9,325 nucleotides of DNA. Source: Elusimicrobiota bacterium (lineage in GTDB: Bacteria; Elusimicrobiota; Elusimicrobia; 2-01-FULL-59-12; JACPXA01). The position numbers were made by a program, and so were the translations under genes. Below the pieces are notes generated by a model that had not been told where the DNA came from, made no database searches, and saw only the letters and a list, made by a program, of their open reading frames with translations. Positions 1 to 5,780 of the stretch are shown here, one piece after another (the first letter of the stretch is position 1; every line of letters begins with the position of its first letter). The DNA lies in contig JACPXA010000013.1 of the NCBI GenBank assembly GCA_016196785.1, positions 1 to 9,325 on the forward strand, read 5' to 3'.

Positions 1-13
1 GGTGTACCGCAGA

Positions 14-562
14 TCAAGTACTTCTCAATTTTAGATCGGTGTGATACCCGATCCGCCGCTTCGGCTCCGTGGGAAGCGATAGCGCTGGTGTCATCAATTC
101 ACGAATCCGTTCAAAAATATTCAGGATGTGCTGATCATGGGTGCCCATCCGTTTCTCTAATTCGGCGATCTTGTTCGCGAGCTCTTTGTGAGTTGACAGC
201 ATCTCTCGCAACTTGACGAATGCCCGCATAATCAGAATGTTGATCGTAATCGCCCGCGGACTCTGAAGGACGCTCGAAAGCATGGCAACCCCCTGTTCGG
301 TGAAGGCATAAGGCCAATACCGACGTCCTCCCCAGGCAGATTTTGGTATTCCAAGGTGGAATCTCAAGTTGTCCCATTCTGCCTTTGTTAACTGAAAGAC
401 AAAGTCCCCTGGAAACCGTTCTCGGTTTCGCCGAACCGCTTTATTCAAATTGAACGTTTGGACTCCATAGAGTGCCGCCAGGTCAGCATCCACCAGCACT
501 TTCTGTCCACGGATCAGATAAATGCGACGTTCGATGTGGTCAATGGGAATCAGAGACTTCAT
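14..562 (-). CDS. ORF6N-domain protein (phage/mobile-element type DNA-binding protein)
   Basis: This is a 182-residue protein if started at the ATG at 562. The N-terminal half (about residues 4-100) matches the ORF6N family seen in phage antirepressor-like proteins: IPIDHIERRIYLIRGQKV, then DADLAALYGV, RRNRERFPGDFVFQLT and the AFTEQGVAMLSSVL segment. The ORF6N domain is thought to bind DNA; no reaction is known. Residues 121-148 look like a coiled coil (HKELANKIAELEKRM), common at the C-terminus of these proteins and possibly used for oligomerisation. The frame also allows a TTG start at 571, but the family normally begins just before IPI, so the ATG is preferred. Neither start has a clear Shine-Dalgarno sequence. 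The gene is divergent from parA and unrelated to segregation, so it was probably acquired. The identification is firm at family level; the cellular role is unknown. Confidence 0.85.
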   Translation of the reverse strand: MKSLIPIDHIERRIYLIRGQKVLVDADLAALYGVQTFNLNKAVRRNRERFPGDFVFQLTKAEWDNLRFHLGIPKSAWGGRRYWPYAFTEQGVAMLSSVLQSPRAITINILIMRAFVKLREMLSTHKELANKIAELEKRMGTHDQHILNIFERIRELMTPALSLPTEPKRRIGYHTDLKLRST

Positions 563-573
563 ACTGTTCAAAA

Positions 574-594
574 GGGCTGTTTTTCAGATAGCCC
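574..594 (-). other. Small hairpin just upstream of the ORF6N gene
   Basis: GGGCT (574-578) and AGCCC (590-594) form a 5-bp G+C-rich stem around an 11-base loop. On the minus strand the stem is followed directly by TTTT, so it resembles a weak intrinsic terminator or attenuator. It lies 12 bases before the ORF6N ATG, so it could sit in that gene's leader RNA. The stem is short, and no upstream minus-strand gene needs a terminator here. A chance structure is quite possible. Confidence 0.25.
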
Positions 595-667
595 CCCCTG
601 GTTAGAGATCAGCCATTGGCCATTTATTCCTTGGGTAATCAGGGCCCTTGAAGAAATGGACGCTTCA

Positions 668-697
668 TTGTCCTACACGTGCTGGCAGAGGTATAAT
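668..697 (+). promoter_or_regulatory. Alternative upstream sigma70-like promoter
   Basis: TTGTCC (668-673) and a perfect TATAAT (692-697) are separated by 18 bases, on the plus strand facing parA. The -10 is better than that of the promoter at 724-752 but the -35 is worse. It could give a second, longer parAB transcript starting near 704. No small RNA with a clear terminator follows, so parAB is the only visible target. Confidence 0.35.
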
Positions 698-723
698 TCG
701 CGCCTCAACATCAGAGGAATGTC

Positions 724-752
724 TTGACATCTTTTGCCATTTATTGCTTAAT
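724..752 (+). promoter_or_regulatory. Predicted sigma70 promoter of parAB
   Basis: A perfect -35 hexamer TTGACA (724-729) is followed after 17 bases by CTTAAT (747-752), a 4-of-6 match to the -10 consensus. Transcription would start near 760, leaving a leader of about 90 bases that includes the parS-like site before parA. A second candidate lies upstream: TTGTCC (668-673), 18 bases, then a perfect TATAAT (692-697), also pointing at parA. Which one is used cannot be told from sequence. Confidence 0.5.
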
Positions 753-791
753 TGAGCCGATAAACTATTGTTCTCTAGACATCAAGAAAAA

Positions 792-807
792 TGTTCCCCG
801 TGAAACA
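792..807 (+). promoter_or_regulatory. parS: parS-like ParB-binding site
   Basis: TGTTCCCCGTGAAACA matches the widely conserved bacterial parS consensus TGTTTCACGTGAAACA at 14 of 16 positions. The right half is perfect; the two differences are at bases 5 and 7 of the left half. The flanking bases extend the inverted symmetry to 20 bp (790-809) with 8 of 10 pairs intact. It lies 41 bases before the parA start, and ParA and ParB follow directly. This is the classic position for a site that loads ParB clamps and may also let ParB damp parAB expression. The match is seen directly; binding is inferred. Confidence 0.8.
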
Positions 808-848
808 TTGGGATAGATGGAGTAATTAGTGCAACTACGTCACTGTCT

Positions 849-1637
849 ATGAAAAAGATTATTGCCATTGCCAACCAGAAGGGTGGTGTTGGGAAAACCA
901 GCACGTGCATCAACCTCGGAGCTAGCCTGGCGCATTTTTCCCAGGAGACGTTGCTCATTGACAGCGACCCTCAGGGTAATACCACATCAGGGATAGGCCT
1001 CGATAAGAAAACCTCAGAAAAAACGCTGTACCAGGTATTGCTTGGAGAACTCAAACTTGACGAGGTTATCCAACCGACCTCTGTGAGCTGGCTTGATGTG
1101 ATCCCAGCCGGGGCCCATTTAGTTGGTGCAGAGGCCGAGTTGATGGGAACAGACGGCAGAGAACTCATCCTTCAGCGCCATCTTGAGACCTTCAACCGCG
1201 CCTATCGGTACCTCTTAATTGACTGCCCACCGTCATTGGGTCTGCTGACGATCAATGCCTTGGCTGCGGCAGATTCCGTGCTGATTCCCGTGCAGTGCGA
1301 GTACTACGCCCTAGAGGGATTGGCTCAACTTCTCGAGACCATTGAAGTCATTCGGGAGCGGCTCAACCCCAGGTTAGCTATTGAAGGGGTCCTGTTCACT
1401 ATGGTGGATCAGCGGATGAATCTGACACAGCAGGTGATTGAAGAAGTGAAGAAGTTCTTTGGAGAGAAGGTTCTCAGTACACAAATTCCACGAGCGATTA
1501 GGGTCGCTGAAGCCCCTGGCTTTGGGAAACCGCTGTTGATATACGCCAGGGACTCAAGGGCCACGGAGGCCTATCTCCAACTTGCCAAAGAAATTATTTC
1601 CAAGCAACTTAACATGGAGGTGGTGAAAGATGGCTAA
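849..1637 (+). CDS. parA: Chromosome partitioning ATPase ParA (Soj)
   Basis: This 262-residue P-loop ATPase of the ParA/MinD family drives chromosome origin segregation. ATP-bound dimers coat the nucleoid and are released when ParB triggers hydrolysis. The deviant Walker A motif KGGVGKT is at residues 11-17 with the signature lysine K11. The A' motif LLIDSDPQGN is at 35-44, and Walker B YLLIDCPPS at 121-129. The EYYALEGLAQL stretch (151-161) and the VAEAPGFGKPLL region (219-230) are typical of short chromosomal Soj proteins, which lack the N-terminal DNA-binding domain of plasmid ParA types. Length is normal for the family. The ATG at 849 starts directly at the conserved MKKIIAIANQKGG; it has no good Shine-Dalgarno (the nearest GGAG is 26 bases upstream), and the frame is stopped at 801. 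It overlaps parB by 8 bp. Confidence 0.97.
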   Translation: MKKIIAIANQKGGVGKTSTCINLGASLAHFSQETLLIDSDPQGNTTSGIGLDKKTSEKTLYQVLLGELKLDEVIQPTSVSWLDVIPAGAHLVGAEAELMGTDGRELILQRHLETFNRAYRYLLIDCPPSLGLLTINALAAADSVLIPVQCEYYALEGLAQLLETIEVIRERLNPRLAIEGVLFTMVDQRMNLTQQVIEEVKKFFGEKVLSTQIPRAIRVAEAPGFGKPLLIYARDSRATEAYLQLAKEIISKQLNMEVVKDG

Positions 1638-2517
1638 AGTCTTAGGACGTGGGCTAGATGCGCTGATCCCGATCAAAGAACCTCAGTCAGAGATGGAAAG
1701 ACGCCAACCAACCACCCTCCCCATTGAGGCTATCCAACCAAACCCCTACCAACCCCGCACCGCTTTTCCTGAGACATCGCTCCTTGAACTTGCAGAATCA
1801 ATGCGAAAAAACGGTGTATTACAGCCAATTATGGTAACACCGACAGAGACGCCGGGACGCTACGAGCTCATCGTTGGGGAGCGCCGCTGGCGGGCCGCCA
1901 AATTAGCCGGTCTCACCGTCATTCCCGCGGTCATCCGTTCCGCCACCGCCCCTGAACGACTCCATTTGGCGCTCGTTGAAAATCTCCAGCGGGAAGACTT
2001 GAACCCGCTCGAAGCTGCGAAGGGCTACCGCCGTCTGATTGACGACTTTCATTTGACGCAGGAAGAGGTTGGGGAAATTGTCGGGAAGAGCCGTGTGGTG
2101 GTGGCGAATGCCCTACGTCTACTTGACCTCCCGGCCCCCATCCGGCAGGCCTTAGCGGGTGGACTGATCACCGAAGGACACGCGCGCGCCCTCGCCGGGC
2201 TAGACGATGCCTCAACCCAAGAGACCCTGGCCGACCGAGTGATCAACGAACGACTGACGGTGCGAGAGGTGGAGAAGCTCGTCGCCGACTGGAAGACGGT
2301 GCTTGCCACGGGGGGAACCAGCCCACGGAGGCGAGGCCGCCAGAAATCCACTGAACTCCGATCCCTAGAAGAAGAATTACAGCGAATTCTCAGCAGGAAA
2401 GTTCAAATCAGTGGCAGCCGGAAGAAAGGCTGGGTCCGCCTCCAGTACTATTCGCTCGACGATTTTGACCAGCTTGTGGCTCGCCTCAGGCGAATGACAT
2501 CCAATTCCAATAATTGA
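1630..2517 (+). CDS. parB: Chromosome partitioning protein ParB (Spo0J), CTP-dependent clamp
   Basis: This 295-residue protein binds parS, then slides and spreads as a CTP-bound clamp that also stimulates ParA. The N-terminal GRGLDALIP (6-14) is the usual ParA-contact peptide. The CTP-binding domain follows, with the GERRWRA box (83-89) and ENLQREDLNP (117-126), both complete. A helix-turn-helix at about 143-166 (TQEEVGEIVGKSRVVVANAL) and GHARALAG (183-190) make up the parS-reading domain. After a basic linker (PRRRGRQKS) comes the C-terminal dimerisation domain (about 244-290). The ATG at 1630 lies inside the end of parA, 8 bp before its stop, with GGAGG 9 bases upstream; translation is probably coupled. 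The match to the family is full length with no missing motif. Confidence 0.97.
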   Translation: MAKVLGRGLDALIPIKEPQSEMERRQPTTLPIEAIQPNPYQPRTAFPETSLLELAESMRKNGVLQPIMVTPTETPGRYELIVGERRWRAAKLAGLTVIPAVIRSATAPERLHLALVENLQREDLNPLEAAKGYRRLIDDFHLTQEEVGEIVGKSRVVVANALRLLDLPAPIRQALAGGLITEGHARALAGLDDASTQETLADRVINERLTVREVEKLVADWKTVLATGGTSPRRRGRQKSTELRSLEEELQRILSRKVQISGSRKKGWVRLQYYSLDDFDQLVARLRRMTSNSNN

Positions 2518-2611
2518 GTTACTCATATGCAATATGCTTACAACCATTAACTGCAATGGCGAATACGGTGGCGCTAGTGCAGGCCAACTGAGGATTGCAG
2601 GTAAACTACGT
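2518..2611. other. Convergent intergenic gap between parB and the pilin operon
   Basis: This 94-bp A+T-richer spacer separates parB (plus) from the last pilin gene (minus). It holds one weak hairpin, CCATT (2544-2548) with AATGG (2555-2559) around a 6-base loop, without a U-tract on either strand. No convincing intrinsic terminator is visible for either operon, so they may rely on Rho or on read-through limits. Confidence 0.4.
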
Positions 2612-3172
2612 CTACGTCCGGGTAGGCTGGTTTCTGAGGAAGACGGTGGTGGTGAAGGTGCGCGCGTCTGCTGGGAGGCCAAAGATCCCGCGGTTCAGGA
2701 CGGTCACTTTAAGTTGGATTCTTGTCTGTTGACTGGTATCCTGGCGTTCAAAGAGCCGTGAATTTGGACCTGGCGGAAACACATCACGCATCATGACCCT
2801 TGAGCCCAAGAGCGTCCCGACCTGGTCAAATAGATCGCGAACTATCGTTTTAGCCTGCGGGTCGTACCGATACGTGACGGTCGCCTGCGTCCCTTGGTCC
2901 TCGGCTAGGGTGTAATCCGGGTTAAACAGGTAGACCGTAACGGTCATCGAGGACACCTCGAGCCCCCTGACTTCCCGTCCACCGCTGATCTCATCCGCCA
3001 TCGCAAAAAACCCTTGACGCGCCAGTTCCAGTGCCTTGACCTGCGCATCCACACGATGGAACGCCGCCACACGAGGGAAAAGCGAGAAGAGCACCCCCAA
3101 CATGATCGCCCCAATGGCCAAGCCCACGCTGAGCTCCACGACTGTCATGCCTGACTGGTGAATGCGCGTCAT
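2612..3172 (-). CDS. PilW/GspJ-like minor pilin with prepilin leader
   Basis: This 186-residue protein has a short leader MTRIHQSG followed by MTVVELSVGLAIGAIMLGVLFSLF. It is a type IV prepilin signal: predicted PilD cleavage after G8, Glu at mature position +5 (E13), then a hydrophobic helix to about residue 32. The rest is a small, Cys-free globular domain rich in beta-type segments (VTVYLFNPDY, ATVTYRYDPQ, FTTTVFLR), as in minor pilins of the PilW/GspJ type. The call as the J-like member rests on order and general pattern, not a distinctive motif. Its ATG overlaps the stop of the upstream pilin gene by 4 bp (ATGA), with GCGAGG 6 bases upstream, so it is translationally coupled. It is the last gene of the operon. 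It probably acts with its two upstream partners in pilus priming or tip assembly in the inner membrane. Confidence 0.8.
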   Translation of the reverse strand: MTRIHQSGMTVVELSVGLAIGAIMLGVLFSLFPRVAAFHRVDAQVKALELARQGFFAMADEISGGREVRGLEVSSMTVTVYLFNPDYTLAEDQGTQATVTYRYDPQAKTIVRDLFDQVGTLLGSRVMMRDVFPPGPNSRLFERQDTSQQTRIQLKVTVLNRGIFGLPADARTFTTTVFLRNQPTRT

Positions 3173-4776
3173 AGCTGGCCTCGCCCGTTTAGCGGCAGAT
3201 CGATCGTGATGACTGTCCAGGGGGCGGCGGTGTTGACCTGAGTCAAGTTCGGCTGGGGCAGATCGCGTGGTCCGTAGGTATCGTAATACCTGTTGACCGG
3301 CGGTCTCTGCAGATCCCCGTACGGTCGCACCAGACCAGTCCCTGCAGGCACCTGAATCGTGACGTAATACGGACCATCAAGCCCACGGCTTCGCACCGGG
3401 AGGTCCTGAAAGGTGTACCGCCCGCTGGGCGCGGTGGTCGTGGACACCCAGTCGTCACGATCCTCATTCCACACCTGAATGGATTTGTCGTAGATGGGCT
3501 GACCCGCGAATTCCTCATCCTCAGGCGCCGCGTCGGTGAGCCTCCCTGTGACGGTGACCTTCAGTTGGATGAGCGGGATGTTCCCCAGATCCCAACCGGT
3601 GCGTGGAGAAAGCGTCTGAGGCCCACGTGTAGTGGGCGCATAGCCGGCCTTCTTTACGACGGCCATCGCTGTGTACCCTGGGGAGAGCTGCATCTGCTGG
3701 CTGATTCTGGTTGGGGGGCACGGCGGCGTGAGGCACGGCGCCACGATGGTCTTCGACGAATATTCTACGATCTCTCCGCCGACCGCCGGCTGGTCGACAT
3801 TAAAATAGCCACTCCCATCTGTCGTGGCCGGGTAGGTCCTGGGTGTGGTAATCGTCACGGACGCGCCCTCAACGAAGGGACCAGACTCGCTGTCGCGGTG
3901 GACCGTTCCCCGGATAAACTCAACTGAGGCTGTGTCCGTGGCAATCAAGATCGTCAACTGCCGCCACTTGTTGGTGCAGGTGTCACACGGATGACTCTCT
4001 TTCAAGAAACTGGGGAGTACCTTGGTCAGCGTGTAGTCGCCGTTGACGGTGGTGGTGGACCGGGTGCCTCCACACCCGTCGATGCTCACCGTGGCTCCGT
4101 CAACCCCTCCGACCCCAGGGGCGGTGATTCGCCCGGTGACCGTGGCCCAATAGCTGGCAGGCAGGACGGGGATGACGATCTGATTGCCTGCTGGTGCTGG
4201 TCCAGGATCCTTGTTTTTGTAGACGCGGAGCGCAAGGTTCGGCGGTCGCCCGGACCAATACCCTGCGATGTCAGGGAAATAGTATTGGGATGGGATGTTT
4301 GTCGTACAGTCCCATTCTTGCGTTCGCAATTGGATCGGGAGATACCCATCTTGCATTCGGTAGTTGGCGTACATAAACCCGTTGATATCTTGGTCCATGC
4401 TGGCCCCAAAGAGGTTGTAAAAGTTGAAGGCTATACCGGAGAATCTTAAGTCTCCCTCAAAGGCTGGGGTGCGGGTCCTATACTGATCAAGGTTCTGTCG
4501 GGTCGGTTCCGTGAACCGGACGAGCGTCCCTAAGTCTACCCACACTCCTTGCGGCGCATTTACACTGATCGAGCCCACGTCAATCCATCGGGCGTCGATC
4601 GGTTCGAGCAAGACATCCCCATCCTCGGTGAGCGAATACATCGTGCCAATATCCGCTAATTTCCCTTTCTTAAGGATCACCTTGACCCCCCCCAACCGCT
4701 CGGCCCTCCAATGGGTGGTTGGTTCCGTCTGCCACGTTGCCGGCCGGTTGTATTCCGACAGATTCGGAGATTGCAT
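3169..4776 (-). CDS. C-terminal part of frameshifted giant modular minor pilin (carboxypeptidase-regulatory/Ig-like modules)
   Basis: These 535 codons have no prepilin signal, no signal peptide and no Shine-Dalgarno before the first ATG (4776). They overlap the preceding pilin gene by 100 bp in another frame. The sequence is a string of beta-sandwich modules of the carboxypeptidase-regulatory type: ATVTGRITAPGVGGVDGATVSI (about 211-255), EFIRGTVHRDSESGPFVEGASVTIT (286-330) and KVTVTGRLTDAAPEDE to the end of SGRYTFQDLP (406-460). Cys pairs CDTC (264-267) and CLTPPC (348-353) could form disulfides outside the cytoplasm. The natural reading is that this is the C-terminal two thirds of the gene at 4677-5777. 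Inserting one base gives a single 869-residue product in which residue n here is residue 334+n. As a stand-alone protein it would have no export signal. Confidence 0.75.
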   Translation of the reverse strand: MQSPNLSEYNRPATWQTEPTTHWRAERLGGVKVILKKGKLADIGTMYSLTEDGDVLLEPIDARWIDVGSISVNAPQGVWVDLGTLVRFTEPTRQNLDQYRTRTPAFEGDLRFSGIAFNFYNLFGASMDQDINGFMYANYRMQDGYLPIQLRTQEWDCTTNIPSQYYFPDIAGYWSGRPPNLALRVYKNKDPGPAPAGNQIVIPVLPASYWATVTGRITAPGVGGVDGATVSIDGCGGTRSTTTVNGDYTLTKVLPSFLKESHPCDTCTNKWRQLTILIATDTASVEFIRGTVHRDSESGPFVEGASVTITTPRTYPATTDGSGYFNVDQPAVGGEIVEYSSKTIVAPCLTPPCPPTRISQQMQLSPGYTAMAVVKKAGYAPTTRGPQTLSPRTGWDLGNIPLIQLKVTVTGRLTDAAPEDEEFAGQPIYDKSIQVWNEDRDDWVSTTTAPSGRYTFQDLPVRSRGLDGPYYVTIQVPAGTGLVRPYGDLQRPPVNRYYDTYGPRDLPQPNLTQVNTAAPWTVITIDLPLNGRGQL

Positions 4777-4795
4777 CGCCAGGGACCCGCCGGCA
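4677..4795 (-). other. Frame break (-1) joining the two parts of the giant pilin gene
   Basis: Frame A (5777 downwards) ends with TGA at 4677-4679, while frame B is open well above its first ATG at 4776, so the two overlap and can be joined by one extra base. The total span of 2609 bp plus one base equals 870 codons exactly. Two tracts are suspects: the GGCGGGTCCC stretch near 4780-4793, and a run of eight G on the coding strand (C8 at 4686-4693). Between them, frame B has the more natural composition (LAMQSPNLSEYNRPATWQ, with more G/C in third position). This favours the upstream tract. The break could be an assembly error, a real mutation, or slippage. Confidence 0.7.
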
Positions 4796-5777
4796 CGGTG
4801 GTGTCCACCGACAACCCGTAATGGCTTGGGGTATAGAGTCGGACCGTGGCCCCAGGGACTGGTCCCCCCCCGTCGGTGGCAGGGTCCACCACCTGTCCAC
4901 GGACGTGGCCTAGCGGGATTAAGGCGATTGGGACGGGCGTCTGCTGGTCTTCGCGCAGGTATCGTCTGGTGTCAACAGTCTCCTGATGCTCGCTTGAGTC
5001 GCCAAGCCAGTAATACCCCTGGTTAATACGTTGGATTCGAGTATCGGTAGAGAACTGGACATCTGGAGTTACCCCATATTTGTAGACGCGGAGGACAACG
5101 CTCGAACTGATCAAGACATTCCGGAGGATGACATCGCCATTGTCGTCGGTCGTTTGGCTCCGCCAGTCCCCTTCGAGGTCAGCCCGGGGATACCGGACGT
5201 TGGCGTTGACAACCCCCCGCGTAGTCTCTCTGACGGCCGTCTCAGAGATGGGGTAAGCCTCCACCACACGCACCGGGACATTCACCCCCCCGCCTGCGAC
5301 GTCGCTCCGTGTCAGGAGGAGCTGATACGTCCGCTCCATGGGCGCACCGCCACTTCGACCGCTGATGGTGACGGTCACCAGGCGCGTCCCATTCCCCATG
5401 AAGGGCCCAATCCCCCGAGTCGCTGTTAACCCGGGGAAGGTCCCAAGGGTATAGTTGCTCGTCGAGAACGCGACAAAGAAGCCCTCCGTCGCAAAGTTCG
5501 ACTCCCCGACGGCTGCCCGCACCTGATCCAACAGCTCTCTAGCAAAGAGATCCATCCGAAGCTGCTGTTTGTCCGCATGGGCCGACCGGGTGAACTGCCC
5601 GATGGTGCCGAGCAGGGTGAAGAGCGCCAACGTGAAGATCAACAGGGAGATCACCACCTCGAAGAGTGAGAAGCCCTGACGGCTGTGCCAGATGGAGCTT
5701 GCCGGAGATCTTGCGCCTTTCTGGGCGGGTCCCGGGGGGTAGACTACAGAATGACCCGTGAATGGTAGGCGGCGCAC
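4677..5777 (-). CDS. PilV/GspI-like minor pilin, N-terminal part of frameshifted giant modular pilin
   Basis: The prepilin signal RQG|FSLFEVVISLLIFTLAL predicts cleavage after G35 with Glu at +5 (E40), then a membrane helix to about residue 60. The 35-residue leader is long; no other start codon lies closer. The start is GTG at 5777, with GAGG 9 bases upstream and only 3 bases after the preceding stop. Residues 36-160 resemble a PilV/GspI-type pilin head. Then come modules: VVNANVRYPRADLEGDWRS to LRVYKYG (188-235) and GHVRGQVVDPATDGGGPVPG (290-309) leading to GATVRLYTPS. The last 35 residues (from P332, with RICRNTTGRQRGRRNQPP) look unlike the rest and have poorer third-position G+C, so they are probably out of frame. 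The real protein most likely continues into the reading frame at 4776-3169. Likely role: pilus or pseudopilus tip subunit displaying a long ectodomain. Confidence 0.75.
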   Translation of the reverse strand: MRRLPFTGHSVVYPPGPAQKGARSPASSIWHSRQGFSLFEVVISLLIFTLALFTLLGTIGQFTRSAHADKQQLRMDLFARELLDQVRAAVGESNFATEGFFVAFSTSNYTLGTFPGLTATRGIGPFMGNGTRLVTVTISGRSGGAPMERTYQLLLTRSDVAGGGVNVPVRVVEAYPISETAVRETTRGVVNANVRYPRADLEGDWRSQTTDDNGDVILRNVLISSSVVLRVYKYGVTPDVQFSTDTRIQRINQGYYWLGDSSEHQETVDTRRYLREDQQTPVPIALIPLGHVRGQVVDPATDGGGPVPGATVRLYTPSHYGLSVDTTVPAGPWRCNLRICRNTTGRQRGRRNQPPIGGPSGWGGSR

Positions 5778-5780
5778 GGC

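Noticed and set aside
458..727. An 89-codon plus-strand frame overlapping the ORF6N gene start and the parA upstream region
   Set aside because: It has no family resemblance, overlaps both a well-supported gene and the parAB promoter candidates, and has no ribosome-binding site.
718..731. ATGTC-TT-GACAT palindrome overlapping the parAB -35 as an operator
   Set aside because: It is a 12-bp palindrome with a 2-base centre, formed largely by the -35 sequence itself. No second copy or known regulator motif supports it.
2544..2559. A hairpin CCATT/AATGG between the converging operons as a terminator
   Set aside because: It has only five base pairs, is weak in G+C, and has no U-tract on either strand.
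2534..2761. A 75-codon plus-strand frame after parB
   Set aside because: Most of it is antisense to the end of the PilW-like gene. Composition is Gly/Arg-rich, with no motif and no visible ribosome-binding site.
3991..4449. A 152-codon plus-strand frame opposite the giant pilin
   Set aside because: It is an antisense shadow of a well-supported modular protein. The repeated module pattern exists only in the minus-strand frame.
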